From Sinanaerobacter chloroacetimidivorans (GTDB taxonomy: Bacteria; Bacillota; Clostridia; Peptostreptococcales; Anaerovoracaceae), in assembly GCF_018128545.1 (NCBI RefSeq), contig NZ_JAGSND010000008.1, positions 1-64,000 of the forward strand: a stretch of 64,000 nt of DNA. The letters are read 5' to 3'. The notes below the pieces were generated by a model. It saw only the letters and a list, made by a program, of their open reading frames with translations. It did not search any database and had not been told where the DNA came from. Numbering within the stretch: the first letter of the stretch is position 1; every line of letters starts with the position of its first letter. Made by a program: the position numbers and the translations under genes. This document shows positions 55,882 through 64,000 of this stretch, piece by piece.

Positions 55882-55933
55882 GGTCGAAAAATGGATAAAT
55901 ACTTTATCTATGGCTCGGCCGTTTCTTTTTTTC
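55882..55933 (+). terminator. Terminator of the lsr operon
   Basis: GGTCGA (55882-55887) pairs with TCGGCC (55915-55920), an inner stem ATGGATAAA/TTTATCTAT closes on a TAC loop, and the sequence GTTTCTTTTTTT follows. Confidence 0.8.
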
Positions 55934-56016
55934 TGTCAGGAATGATTGCAGCTTATTAGATAAAACCTATTTGATAAAATATGTTTAATAAACAGGATAC
56001 AAGGTACATAGGTTAT

Positions 56017-56032
56017 ATAGGTGTATACCTAT
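56017..56032. promoter_or_regulatory. Dyad upstream of mntP
   Basis: ATAGGT (56017-56022), GTAT, ACCTAT (56027-56032), ending 23 bp before the mntP start. The AGGT/ACCT arms recall DtxR/MntR-type operators, although spacing differs from DtxR sites. No yybP-ykoY riboswitch was recognised in 55934-56055. Confidence 0.4.
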
Positions 56033-56055
56033 TTTCGTACTGGGGAGATTCTGGC

Positions 56056-56619
56056 ATGGGGAAATTAGAATTAATCGTGATAGCACTTGGGCTTTCCATG
56101 GACGCTTTTGCAGTAGCCGTCAGCAAAGGTCTGTCCTTAAAGCATATGAAATATCGTTACGCAGTCATCACAGGCTGCTATTTCGGAGGATTCCAGGCCT
56201 TTATGCCGCTGTTGGGGTATCTCCTGGGTACGCAGTTTAAAGATTCCCTGACCTCCATTGATCATTGGATTGCTTTCATCCTGTTATCTGTCATCGGAAT
56301 GAATATGGTACGAGAATCCGATAATGTTCATCCAAAAACAGATGAATCACTGAATGTAAAGGACATGACCATTCTATCACTGGCAACCAGCATGGATGCG
56401 CTGGCCATTGGTGTAACCTTTGCTTTTTTGCAGGTTCATATTGCAGAAGGCATTACCATTATCGGTATCACAACCTTTATTTTCTCTTTTATTGGTGTTA
56501 AAATAGGGAATATCTTTGGTTACCGTTTGAAATCAAATGCAGAACTGGCTGGAGGCATCATTCTGATCATCATGGGAATTAAAATACTTTTTGAACATCT
56601 TGGCGTAATTCGCTTTTAG
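56056..56619 (+). CDS. mntP: Manganese efflux pump
   Basis: A 187-residue membrane protein, the size of E. coli MntP (188), with six hydrophobic segments and the two family repeats, each with an acidic helix: [20 protein letters not shown] and [20 protein letters not shown]. The paired SMDA motifs carry the aspartates needed for Mn2+ export. Start at 56056 with GGGGAG 8 nt upstream; an in-frame ATG at 55981 would add an unlikely leader. Independent of lsr (terminator between), with a dyad close to the start. Confidence 0.9.
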   Translation: MGKLELIVIALGLSMDAFAVAVSKGLSLKHMKYRYAVITGCYFGGFQAFMPLLGYLLGTQFKDSLTSIDHWIAFILLSVIGMNMVRESDNVHPKTDESLNVKDMTILSLATSMDALAIGVTFAFLQVHIAEGITIIGITTFIFSFIGVKIGNIFGYRLKSNAELAGGIILIIMGIKILFEHLGVIRF

Positions 56620-56703
56620 AATCTTAAAAGCAGAACATACTAAGAATGCAGATTTATAATATATAAATCACACGGGAAAACAGATAATCAAAGAGGTAAA
56701 AAA

Positions 56704-57096
56704 ATGGTCGAAAAAAAGATGCTGCTCTATTTTTTTTGTTTTATAATAGTACTGGCTCCCTGGTTGTTTCTGCTTGAAGTATTTCCGGTTCCCTATTATA
56801 AAATCAATGTCGGGAATGAAGTGATTTTGGAAGTTACCATGCTTTTGGCTGTATTTTTTCAGATCATTTTTTTAAGAAAAGAACTGGTTCATTTGAATCC
56901 AAAAGTGATCAGTATCAGAGAAAATAAAAAGAATGGAAGTAAAAATAAGAAAAAAAGCGGCAGTAGTCATGCAAGGAGAGCAGAAAAGTGCAAGAACTCC
57001 AGAGTTATTGTAAAACTGCTGCTGACAGGTTCTGTAATTACCTTCGTTTTACTGGGTATCATTTTGATTGTGATAGGGATATCATTCCTTTTATAA
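56704..57096 (+). CDS. Small membrane protein of unknown function
   Basis: A 130-residue protein not recognised. It has hydrophobic segments at about residues 5-27, 40-57 and 105-130, and between them a basic linker (residues about 75-95, many Lys/Arg/Ser). RBS AGAGG is 7-8 nt before the ATG. The next gene starts 23 nt after its stop, and the alcohol dehydrogenase follows, so the three may form one unit. No enzymatic motif is visible. Confidence 0.55.
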   Translation: MVEKKMLLYFFCFIIVLAPWLFLLEVFPVPYYKINVGNEVILEVTMLLAVFFQIIFLRKELVHLNPKVISIRENKKNGSKNKKKSGSSHARRAEKCKNSRVIVKLLLTGSVITFVLLGIILIVIGISFLL

Positions 57097-57119
57097 TATC
57101 GGAAGGGAAAATAAAATCG

Positions 57120-57575
57120 ATGAAACAAGAATTTACAGCGGTCATAAAACAGCATGAAGGAATCAATGGCGCCTATGTTGAAATTCCTTTTGATGTCCCG
57201 GCTGTATTTGGTGCAAAAAGAGTAAAAGTGATTGCAACCTTTGACGGCTATGAATATCAAGGCTCAATCGTGTCAATGGGAGGCTGCTTTCTGATTGGAA
57301 TGACACAACAGATCAGAAAAGAAATCAACAAAACCTTTGGAAATGAAGTTTTTGTTACCATAGAAAAGGATGAATCGGAAAGAAAGGCCGATCTGCCTGA
57401 GGATTTCCGCTCAGAACTTCTGAAAAACTCAGGAGCCTTTGAATTTTGGACTACACTATCTTTTTCCAATCAAAGAAAATATACAGATTGGATTACTTCA
57501 GCAAAAAAAGTTGAAACAAGATTGTCAAGGATTGAAAAAGCCATCAGTATGCTATCAGAAAGAGAGGTAAGATAA
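57120..57575 (+). CDS. YdeI/DUF1905 family protein
   Basis: A 151-residue protein. Residues about 1-80 resemble DUF1905 (GAYVEIPFDVPAVFGAKRVKV and then FDGYEYQGSIVSMGGCFLIG). Residues about 85-151 are a YdeI/OmpD-associated helical segment (LPEDFRSELLKNSGAFEFW, SFSNQRKYTDWITSAKKVETR). Function in cells is not known. The start at ATG 57120 follows GGAAGGG at 12 nt; a frame-compatible upstream start would overlap the preceding gene. The stop and the next ATG share one base. Confidence 0.75.
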   Translation: MKQEFTAVIKQHEGINGAYVEIPFDVPAVFGAKRVKVIATFDGYEYQGSIVSMGGCFLIGMTQQIRKEINKTFGNEVFVTIEKDESERKADLPEDFRSELLKNSGAFEFWTTLSFSNQRKYTDWITSAKKVETRLSRIEKAISMLSEREVR

Positions 57576-58753
57576 TGCTGAATTTTGATTATCAGAACAG
57601 AACACGGATTATTTTTGGGAAGGACAAGCAGAAGGAAATTGGTGCATTCATAAAGCCCTATGCGAACAAAGTGCTTTTTCACTATGGAGGTCAGAGTATT
57701 AAAAAAAGCGGACTCTATCAGGAAGTGGTCGATTCTCTGAATCGTGAAAATATAGAGTTTGTTGAGCTGCCAGGCGTTCAGCCGAATCCAAGGCTTTCCC
57801 TTGTCTATGAAGGAATTCGGCTATGCAGGGAAAACGGGATTGAATTTATTCTCGCAGTGGGCGGCGGCAGTGTGTTGGACTCCTCAAAGGCTATTGCGCT
57901 GGGAGTTCCTTATGACGGAGATGTATGGGATTATTATCTGACCCGGAAAGAAGCCGATAAAGTTCTTGATGTAGCCACCATCCTGACTTTGCCGGCCACC
58001 GGAAGTGAGTCCAGTGACAGTTCGGTAATTACCAATGAAGAGGCTCAGCTGAAGCTGGGATATGGAAGCGATAAAATCAGGCCGTTGTTCAGCGTTATGA
58101 ATCCGGAACTGTTCTTTACCTTGCCGAAACACCAGATGGCTAATGGTGCCTGTGATATGATGAGCCATATCATGGAACGCTATTTTACCAATACTCTTCA
58201 TACCGATGTAACGGACGGGCTCTGTGAAAGCACTCTCAAAGCGATTATGAAAAATGCCCTGATTCTGAAAGATGATATGCAGAATTATGACGCCTGGGCG
58301 GAAGTGTCCTTTGCAGGATCCATTGCCCATAATGGACTTCTGGGTCTGGGGAGAATGCAGGATTGGGCTTGCCACAAAATGGAACATGAGCTCAGTGCTA
58401 TTTATGATGTCGCTCACGGAGCAGGATTAGCGGCAGTAACACCCTCCTGGATGAGATCTGTGTATCAGGAAAACATAGGCATGTTTCTGCAGTTTGCCGT
58501 AAATGTGATGGGCGTGGAAGCCTCTTTCAGAGATCCGGATGCAGCTGTACTGGAAGGCATCAGAAGATTGGAACAATTTTTTGCTGACCTGGGTCTTCCT
58601 GTTACGCTGACAGAACTTGGAATTGAGGAAAAAGATTATGAGCGAATGGCAAAAAAGGCCACCTGGTTTGACAGAGGTCCCGAACGACCCATTGGCGGCT
58701 TAAAAAAGCTTTATTGGCAGGACGTTCTTCAAATCTATAAGATGGCTAAATAA
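57575..58753 (+). CDS. Iron-containing alcohol dehydrogenase (butanol dehydrogenase-like)
   Basis: A 392-residue group III alcohol dehydrogenase: the NAD(P) motif GGGSVLDSSKAIA, then LPATGSESS, and the metal region with His in CDMMSHIMERYF, HNGLLGLGRMQDWACHKMEHEL and YDVAHGAGLA. It resembles the NADPH-dependent BdhA/YugJ/YqhD branch acting on short aldehydes and alcohols. Direction is probably aldehyde reduction in an anaerobe. It is fused by overlap to the YdeI-like gene. Its end overlaps the convergent 58746 gene by 8 nt. Confidence 0.9.
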   Translation: MLNFDYQNRTRIIFGKDKQKEIGAFIKPYANKVLFHYGGQSIKKSGLYQEVVDSLNRENIEFVELPGVQPNPRLSLVYEGIRLCRENGIEFILAVGGGSVLDSSKAIALGVPYDGDVWDYYLTRKEADKVLDVATILTLPATGSESSDSSVITNEEAQLKLGYGSDKIRPLFSVMNPELFFTLPKHQMANGACDMMSHIMERYFTNTLHTDVTDGLCESTLKAIMKNALILKDDMQNYDAWAEVSFAGSIAHNGLLGLGRMQDWACHKMEHELSAIYDVAHGAGLAAVTPSWMRSVYQENIGMFLQFAVNVMGVEASFRDPDAAVLEGIRRLEQFFADLGLPVTLTELGIEEKDYERMAKKATWFDRGPERPIGGLKKLYWQDVLQIYKMAK

Positions 58754-59369
58754 AACAGACAAAGCCCCCGCCTTGTGTTGTGGTGTGATACCACAATGCA
58801 AGGTCTATTTTTTTGATTTTCCCTTCATCTAAAATCTCAATCACCGCATTCTTTTCATCTCCGGTTGAATCTATGGAAATGACGGTAACCCAGTGCCAGC
58901 GATCTAAATTTTCTTCACATCCATTGCAAAGATTCAGAAAAGCCACCGGGATATTTTTTATCAGAGCTTTTTCAATAAAATCAATCATCTCTTGAAGGGG
59001 CGGGCGCAATGTTTTTTCTTCAGGGATATCACAAAACTCGTAGCCTATGGGGAATTCTTTCGCTTCAGCATATGCCAAAACCCGATCGTAAAATAGCTTT
59101 GTGGTAGGAATTCCCATTTCTGTGGGCGTTACATACTCCCAAATTTCTTCCATGAAGGACAGACATTTTGATTTAGAACTGATATCATGGACAAGATCCG
59201 GTTTTTCGGAATGCAAGTAAGTGATTATATTGCAGGCTACGGATGGCCCGCAGCCGGAACGGCGCTGCCATTCAGAGGTGTACCATTCCTGATTGCATCC
59301 ATAGTAGGCGTTCTCGTTGTTTTCATCCAAAACTTTAAAGATATCTATATTAGATAAGCTAATTTTCAT
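58746..59369 (-). CDS. C39-like papain-fold protein
   Basis: A 207-residue protein with the order of a C39_2-type cysteine peptidase: nucleophile Cys in RRSGCGPSVACNI (residue about 40), His in DRWHWVTVISID (about 160) and a following acidic residue in IEILDEGKIK. No signal peptide, so it would act in the cytoplasm. It may be a peptidase or an inactive relative; the substrate is unknown. RBS AAGGTGAT. Single gene with an 8-nt tail overlap with the alcohol dehydrogenase gene. Confidence 0.6.
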   Translation of the reverse strand: MKISLSNIDIFKVLDENNENAYYGCNQEWYTSEWQRRSGCGPSVACNIITYLHSEKPDLVHDISSKSKCLSFMEEIWEYVTPTEMGIPTTKLFYDRVLAYAEAKEFPIGYEFCDIPEEKTLRPPLQEMIDFIEKALIKNIPVAFLNLCNGCEENLDRWHWVTVISIDSTGDEKNAVIEILDEGKIKKIDLALWYHTTTQGGGFVCFI

Positions 59370-59520
59370 GATTCTATCACCTTACATCTATAACTGCAAA
59401 TAAACAATAAAAATCTTCTCCATGTAGTATATGTATCAAGTTTGCACTTGTCAACCGGGACCCCGGAGAAACAGCAGCATGAAAAAATAAAAAAGTGGAA
59501 ATGACAGAATAATATAAAAC

Positions 59521-59552
59521 TGTCAGGAAAGGATAAGACCTTTTCTGACAGT
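59521..59552 (-). terminator. Terminator of wrbA
   Basis: CTGTCAGGAAAGG (59521-59533), 6-nt loop, CCTTTTCTGACAG (59540-59552), one G-U pair. On the minus strand it is followed by TTTTATATT. Otherwise 59370-59596 is empty. Confidence 0.65.
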
Positions 59553-59596
59553 AAAGCATGAAACCTATAGGGTTTTATAAGCAGGGTTTGAGAGAG

Positions 59597-60214
59597 TTAT
59601 TCCGGATTCTGCCCGTTTATGATCCACTGGGCAACTTGTACCGTTCTCTTTGCCTGGTGATGTACTGCCTCCTTCACATCCTCCACCATTCTTCCGTCTT
59701 GGCCCTGCGTAACGGATGTCCCGTATGGATTGCCGCCACCCTTGAATATAGATGCATCTGTATAACCGGGGGGTACAATAATGGCACCCCAATGCATCAT
59801 GGAAGTGTAGAGAGAGTGAATGGTTGCCTCCTGTCCTCCATGTGGATTTTGGGCTGAGGACATGGCACTTACCACTTTGTTCATCAATTTTCCTTTGGCC
59901 CATAAACCTCCTTGCAAATCAATAAATTGTTTCATTTGTGAAGCAACATTTCCAAAACGTGTCGGCACGCTGAAAATGATGGCATCAGCCCATTCGAGAT
60001 CTTCAGATCCGGCCTCCTGAACGTCTTTGGTGGACTCTGTATTTGCTTTCCAAGCCGGATTTTTTTCGATTACAGATTCCGGTGCCAGTTCCTTAACCTT
60101 TAGAAGTCTTACTTCTGCTCCGACGGATTTTCCGGCATTAGCCGCCCATTCTGCTAACTGATGGTTGATCCCGGTCATACTGTAATAAATAACAGCTAGT
60201 TTTACAGCTTTCAT
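59597..60214 (-). CDS. wrbA: WrbA-type NAD(P)H:quinone oxidoreductase
   Basis: A 205-residue flavodoxin-like protein. FMN phosphate loop YYSMTGINHQLAEW near the N-terminus, VPTRFGNVASQMKQFIDLQGGLW and SSAQNPHGGQEATIHSLYTSMMHWG are WrbA family blocks, and the glycine-rich PYGTSVTQGQDG closes the flavin site. It reduces quinones by two electrons and protects against oxidative or electrophile stress. Start ATG 60214 with AAAGGAG 7 nt before. Tandem ACCCTTTTG repeats upstream suggest regulated expression. Confidence 0.9.
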   Translation of the reverse strand: MKAVKLAVIYYSMTGINHQLAEWAANAGKSVGAEVRLLKVKELAPESVIEKNPAWKANTESTKDVQEAGSEDLEWADAIIFSVPTRFGNVASQMKQFIDLQGGLWAKGKLMNKVVSAMSSAQNPHGGQEATIHSLYTSMMHWGAIIVPPGYTDASIFKGGGNPYGTSVTQGQDGRMVEDVKEAVHHQAKRTVQVAQWIINGQNPE

Positions 60215-60288
60215 AAATTGATCTCCTTTCACCTTCTATTATCTTATCCTATCTTGCTCAACTGATCACGATTACGTAACAAATAACA

Positions 60289-60321
60289 ACCCTTTTGTAC
60301 TAATTAATTACCCTTTTGCAC
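60289..60321. promoter_or_regulatory. Tandem 12-bp direct repeats upstream of wrbA
   Basis: ACCCTTTTGTAC (60289-60300) and ACCCTTTTGCAC (60310-60321) lie exactly 21 bp apart, two helical turns. This is a likely site for a dimeric regulator of the divergent wrbA gene (HxlR/MarR type would fit). Confidence 0.55.
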
Positions 60322-60373
60322 ATCTATTAATCAAATAGTTCCGTTATTTTGTGAGGAAAACGTAAAAACCCTC

Positions 60374-60402
60374 TTGCTTTCAAGTTGGGTTTGATTTATA
60401 GT
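60374..60402 (+). promoter_or_regulatory. Sigma-A promoter of htpG
   Basis: TTGCTT (60374-60379) and TATAGT (60397-60402) with a 17-bp spacer, directly upstream of the CIRCE element. Confidence 0.7.
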
Positions 60403-60409
60403 AGAGGTG

Positions 60410-60436
60410 TTAGCACTCTTGTCAGATGAGTGCTAA
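60410..60436 (+). promoter_or_regulatory. CIRCE element (HrcA operator)
   Basis: TTAGCACTC (60410-60418), 9 bp, GAGTGCTAA (60428-60436): the perfect CIRCE consensus, 52 nt before the htpG start. Confidence 0.95.
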
Positions 60437-60488
60437 TGCCTAGATTTTGATTCGTATACAGCAGAAAATTTCAAGGGAGGGAGATAAC

Positions 60489-62372
60489 ATGGCAAAAAAG
60501 CAATTTAAAGCAGAGTCAAAGAGGTTGCTGGATCTGATGATTCACTCTATTTACACCCATAAGGAGATTTTTTTAAGAGAGTTGATCTCCAATGCAAGTG
60601 ATGCTATAGACAAGCTTTATTATCGCAGTCTGACCGAAAATAATACAGGCCTTTCCAGAGAGGACTTTGAGATCCGGCTTGATATCAATTCGGAAGAGAG
60701 AATCTTAACCATTTCGGATAACGGCATCGGCATGACCAGGGAAGAATTGGAATCCAACCTGGGAACCATTGCAAGGAGCGGATCTCTTGCATTTAAGAAG
60801 GAAAAGGAAGCCAAGGATGAGATTGATATTATCGGCCAGTTCGGGGTTGGCTTTTATTCCTCATTTATGGTGAGCAGCAACGTTACCGTAATCAGTAAGG
60901 CCTATGGGGAAGAACAAGCTTACATGTGGGAATCAACGGGTTCGGATGGATATACCCTTACGGAATGTGACAAGCCCAATTATGGAACCGAGATTATCTT
61001 AAAAATAAAAGAGAATCATGAAGATGAAAATTATGATGAATTTTTACAGGAATATAAAATAAGAGGTCTTGTTAAGAAGTATTCCGATTATATCCGCTAT
61101 CCGATTAAAATGAATACCCAGCAGCGAAAGCTGAAAGAAGGTACGGAAGATGAGTATGAGACTGTTATAGAAGATCAGACCTTAAACAGCATGGTTCCCA
61201 TCTGGCGGAAAAATAAAAACGAAATTAGCACAGAGGAATATCATCACTTCTATCAGGAAAAATTTTATGACTTTTCCGATCCCGCCAAAGTGATTCACAC
61301 CAATGTGGAAGGGGTATCCACTTACAATGCGCTGCTTTATATTCCGGGGAAAGCGCCTTATAATTACTATACAAAAGAATATGAAAAGGGCCTGCAGCTC
61401 TATTCCAGCGGTGTATTGATCATGGATAAGTGTGCGGATCTCTTGCCTGATTATTTCAGCTTTGTGAAGGGACTTGTGGATTCGCAGGATTTATCCCTGA
61501 ACATTTCCAGGGAAATGCTGCAGCATGACAGGCAATTGAAAGCCATTGCATCCAGGCTGGAGAAAAAAATCAAAAGTGAGCTGCTGGAAATGCAGAAGAC
61601 GGAACGAGAAAAATATGAGGATTTCTTCAAAAATTTTGGCCTTCAGCTGAAATACGGCCTTTACGACAGATTTGGGGCGAATAAGGAAATGCTTCAGGAT
61701 TTGGTTCTGTTCTATTCTTCTACCGAGAATAAACCGGTGACGCTATCGGAATATGTTTCTCGTATGAAGCTGGATCAAAAATATATTTACTATGCCTGCG
61801 GGGATTCTGTGGAAAGGATCGAGAGGCTTCCTCAGACAGAGATGCTGAAGGATAAGGGATTCGAAATCCTCTATTTCACTGATGATATCGATGAATTTGC
61901 AATCCGGATGCTGCATGAGTTCGACGGAAAAGAATTCCGGTCCGTATCCAGCGATGATCTTGGATTTGAAGAGAGCGAAACGGATAAAGAAGCCGCCCGG
62001 AAGGAAGCGGAGGACTATCAGGATATGTTTGCTTTTATGAAGGAAACCCTTGGGGATAAGGTAAGCGAAGTAAGACTGTCCCAAAGATTAAAGACGCATC
62101 CTGTCTGCCTGGCCAGCAGCGGCGGTCTGTCCATTGAAATGGAAAAGATTCTGAATGCCATGCCCAATGACGAAAAAGTAAAGGCTGAAAAGGTGCTCGA
62201 GATCAACGCAGGCCATCAGGTTTTACAAGCACTGAAAAAGGCATATGAAAGCGATAAAGAAAAAGCGGGAAAATACACTGAACTGCTCTATAACCAGGCT
62301 CTGCTGATCGAAGGAGTTCCTATAGAGGATCCTGTTGCCTTTTCCAATGCAATCTGTGATTTAATCATCTGA
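60489..62372 (+). CDS. htpG: Molecular chaperone HtpG (Hsp90)
   Basis: A 627-residue Hsp90: N-terminal GHKL ATPase ([45 protein letters not shown]), middle domain with the [13 protein letters not shown] catalytic-loop region, and a C-terminal dimerisation domain ending without the eukaryotic MEEVD. Length matches bacterial HtpG (about 625). Start at ATG 60489 with GGGAGGGAG before it. Expression should be repressed by HrcA through the CIRCE element. In B. subtilis htpG is not a CIRCE gene, so the wiring differs. Confidence 0.97.
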   Translation: MAKKQFKAESKRLLDLMIHSIYTHKEIFLRELISNASDAIDKLYYRSLTENNTGLSREDFEIRLDINSEERILTISDNGIGMTREELESNLGTIARSGSLAFKKEKEAKDEIDIIGQFGVGFYSSFMVSSNVTVISKAYGEEQAYMWESTGSDGYTLTECDKPNYGTEIILKIKENHEDENYDEFLQEYKIRGLVKKYSDYIRYPIKMNTQQRKLKEGTEDEYETVIEDQTLNSMVPIWRKNKNEISTEEYHHFYQEKFYDFSDPAKVIHTNVEGVSTYNALLYIPGKAPYNYYTKEYEKGLQLYSSGVLIMDKCADLLPDYFSFVKGLVDSQDLSLNISREMLQHDRQLKAIASRLEKKIKSELLEMQKTEREKYEDFFKNFGLQLKYGLYDRFGANKEMLQDLVLFYSSTENKPVTLSEYVSRMKLDQKYIYYACGDSVERIERLPQTEMLKDKGFEILYFTDDIDEFAIRMLHEFDGKEFRSVSSDDLGFEESETDKEAARKEAEDYQDMFAFMKETLGDKVSEVRLSQRLKTHPVCLASSGGLSIEMEKILNAMPNDEKVKAEKVLEINAGHQVLQALKKAYESDKEKAGKYTELLYNQALLIEGVPIEDPVAFSNAICDLII

Positions 62373-62400
62373 TAGAATCCCTATACAAAAGAACTTATAG

Positions 62401-62473
62401 CAGCCGTTCCGGGCAGGTTTTCAGGAAATTCGGTATAGATAGAATTTTCAAGTGACACTGTCCGTAACGGCTG
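62401..62473. repeat. 73-nt imperfect palindrome after htpG
   Basis: CAGCCGTT (62401-62408) pairs with AACGGCTG (62466-62473), then CGGGCAG (62410-62416) with CTGTCCG (62458-62464, one G-U), with a further AAATTC/GAATTT stem inside. It may end htpG transcription (TTTAAC follows) or be a small mobile or structured element. Confidence 0.5.
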
Positions 62474-62579
62474 TTTAACATAATCTTTGCTCCAGGAATA
62501 TTATAAATTATATCTGTCGTTGCAAGTTTCTGCTTGGAACAGCGGACATGAAAATAAACGAACTGGAGTGAAGCAAAAG

Positions 62580-63476
62580 ATGAGAGCATTCAAACATCTT
62601 TCCCATGTCTTTGATTCGGCGCTGGAGATCCCTATAGACGATTCATCCAGAATCGTTCTTATGAGCGACTGTCACCGGGGGGATGGCAGCGGTGCAGACG
62701 ATTTTTCAAAAAATGAGAATATCTATTACGGTGCATTGTCTCACTATTATAATGAAGATTACACCTATATAGAGCTTGGCGACGGAGATGAACTCTGGGA
62801 AAATAAAAGAATAAACGATATCATAAATGCCCATAGGGACGTATTCAAGCTCCTCCTGAAATTCTACCGGGATAAGCGGCTTTATTTTATTTTTGGGAAT
62901 CATGATATCGTTAAGAAAAATGTAAATTATGTAAAAACCAATTTATACCGATATTTTGATAAACGGGAAAAAGAATTTCAGCCATTGTTTGAAAATATTA
63001 CGATCCATGAAGGGTTGGTTCTAAGATATAAGGACACGGATAATAAAATTTTGCTAATTCACGGACATCAGGTAGATTTTCTAAACAATGAATTGTGGAG
63101 GCTAAGCCGTTTTTTAGTCCGATATCTATGGAGACCCTTGGAGCTCTTTGGAATTCAAAATCCTACAAGTCCTGCGGAAAACCAGGAAAAGAAAGAAACG
63201 GTGAGCAGGAAACTTTCGGAATGGGTAAGCAAAGAAAAGCATGGCATGGTAGCAGGTCATAATCATCGCCCTAAATTCGCCGGGCAAAAGGATGCGCCTT
63301 ACTTTAATGATGGGAGTTGTGTTCACCCTCAGTTTATTACAGCCATTGAAATTGTTAACGGCAGCATTCTGTTGGTAAAATGGGGAATTAAAACGAAGGC
63401 GGACGGGACTTTGTATATCGGTAAAGAGGTAATTGCCGGCCCCAGCAAACTGACGGAATATACGGATCGGTTGTAG
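62580..63476 (+). CDS. Calcineurin-like metallophosphoesterase
   Basis: A 298-residue phosphoesterase with the metal-binding motifs in order: MSDCHRGD (D-x-H), ELGDGDELW (GD), FGNHDIVKK (GNHD), LIHGHQVDFLNNE (GH) and VAGHNHRPKF (GHxH). The set is complete, so two metals should be bound. It resembles the UDP-2,3-diacylglucosamine hydrolase/LpxH-like group in layout, but such lipid A chemistry is not expected in this organism, so the substrate stays open. GGAG lies 11 nt before ATG 62580. The next gene starts 27 nt after the stop. Confidence 0.85.
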   Translation: MRAFKHLSHVFDSALEIPIDDSSRIVLMSDCHRGDGSGADDFSKNENIYYGALSHYYNEDYTYIELGDGDELWENKRINDIINAHRDVFKLLLKFYRDKRLYFIFGNHDIVKKNVNYVKTNLYRYFDKREKEFQPLFENITIHEGLVLRYKDTDNKILLIHGHQVDFLNNELWRLSRFLVRYLWRPLELFGIQNPTSPAENQEKKETVSRKLSEWVSKEKHGMVAGHNHRPKFAGQKDAPYFNDGSCVHPQFITAIEIVNGSILLVKWGIKTKADGTLYIGKEVIAGPSKLTEYTDRL

Positions 63477-63503
63477 GTTTCAAATACCGGTTTGGTGAGC
63501 GAA

Positions 63504-64000
63504 ATGGATTCCATTCTACGCTCTGATGAAAAGATACAAATCGTATATTTCACAGGAGCCGGAGGCTCGGTCAGAGTTGCTTCTGCATTTGCCTGTTCTT
63601 TTTCACAAAAGGGATATGAAGTCTTCATCCTTCCATTAGATCAACAAAGCTGCGAATATCAGGAAAAACCCACAATAGAGCATACCGTAGGACTTTTAGT
63701 TTTGATCAGTCCCTTTCATGCATTTGATGCCCCGTCTACTATGTGCAGCTGGATTTCCGGCTTGAAAGGAAATAAGGAAATCCCTACGGCGGTGATCACC
63801 GTTTCCGTAGCAGGACAAATTTGGCTGAATACAGCCGGCAGGGCAAATTGCATAAAGACCCTGGAAGAAAAGGGCTGCATTACTTTTTATGAACGTATGC
63901 TTCTGATGCCTGCCAGTATTTTTACTCCTGGAAAGGCTGAATCTGCAGCAAAATTGCTGCAAGTTCTCCCCTTAAAAGCAGAGCACAGTGTCGCTGAAAT
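63504..64000 (+). CDS. Flavodoxin-fold protein, N-terminal part (cut by window end)
   Basis: An open frame starting at ATG 63504 (or GTG 63495) runs without a stop to the window end, about 165 codons. IQIVYFTGAGGSVRVASAFA has the form of a flavodoxin FMN-phosphate loop, followed by TVGLLVLISPFHAFDAPS and IPTAVITVSVAG at the places of the other flavin loops. This resembles the flavodoxin part of EFR1-type flavodoxin/ferredoxin fusions of Clostridia; the cluster domain would lie beyond the window. RBS weak (GGTGAG). Confidence 0.65.
   Translation, partial: MDSILRSDEKIQIVYFTGAGGSVRVASAFACSFSQKGYEVFILPLDQQSCEYQEKPTIEHTVGLLVLISPFHAFDAPSTMCSWISGLKGNKEIPTAVITVSVAGQIWLNTAGRANCIKTLEEKGCITFYERMLLMPASIFTPGKAESAAKLLQVLPLKAEHSVAE

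Noticed and set aside
56988-57119. Upstream extension of the YdeI/DUF1905 gene
   Set aside because: It would overlap the small membrane protein gene by more than 100 nt in another frame and lacks an RBS; ATG 57120 has one.
63329-63962. Minus-strand frames near the window end
   Set aside because: They are antisense to the metallophosphoesterase end and to the flavodoxin-like frame, which has recognisable motifs.

Overview
The window looks like chromosome of an anaerobic, endospore-forming, moderately low-GC Firmicute of the class Clostridia (inference). Supporting signs are strong GGAGG-type ribosome binding sites with frequent TTG/GTG starts, consensus sigma-A promoters, a perfect CIRCE element, a LysM-GH18 spore enzyme, a DUF1540 protein, collagen-like proteins of the spore-surface type behind sigma-K-like promoters, and an aldo/keto reductase with 4Fe-4S clusters. 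No rRNA, tRNA or CRISPR array was recognised.

Layout. 1-9280 holds small regulatory modules: a CMD/PadR pair, an OmpR-type two-component system followed by an ICMT-like membrane methyltransferase with a likely response-regulator box, a DUF3810 membrane protein, a WYL regulator, YoaP, and a TetR regulator sharing an operator motif with a ferredoxin-type aldo/keto reductase. 9381-18614 is an eight-gene minus-strand operon for a CDP-linked deoxysugar: rfbF, rfbG, a YerE-like thiamine diphosphate enzyme, a GNAT, two aminotransferases, rfbH and a glycosyltransferase. 18736-20973 is a CsoR-controlled P1B ATPase. 21194-29302 carries three collagen-like proteins rich in Gly-Pro-Thr/Gly-Asp-Thr triplets and two GT2-TPR glycosyltransferases. 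I read 9381-29302 as one spore-surface glycoprotein locus: collagen-like scaffolds, the transferases that decorate them, and the pathway for an unusual sugar, comparable in logic to Bacillus BclA/anthrose and Clostridioides BclA/SgtA but with different sugar chemistry.

29506-40009 mixes cyclic-di-GMP enzymes (two PAS-GGDEF-HD-GYP paralogues and an EAL-CBS-GGDEF protein), a HAD nucleotidase, a VOC protein, DUF1540, a YaaH/SleL-like enzyme and an AEC transporter. 40105-46786 is a regulated transport unit: an NCS2-like permease with a -24/-12 promoter, divergent from a 45-residue membrane peptide, a sodium:solute symporter, a sensor kinase and an NtrC-type activator that probably fires that promoter. 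46862-55843 is a near-complete Lsr (autoinducer-2) system: lsrR-lsrK-cupin on the minus strand and lsrA-C-D-B-F on the plus strand, with no LsrG-type monooxygenase but a cupin in its place. 56056-64000 contains MntP, a YdeI/DUF1905 protein, an iron alcohol dehydrogenase, a C39-like protein, WrbA, a CIRCE-controlled HtpG, a metallophosphoesterase and the start of a flavodoxin-fold protein cut by the window end.

All identifications were made by reading translations and motifs by eye. No database search or structure prediction was run.
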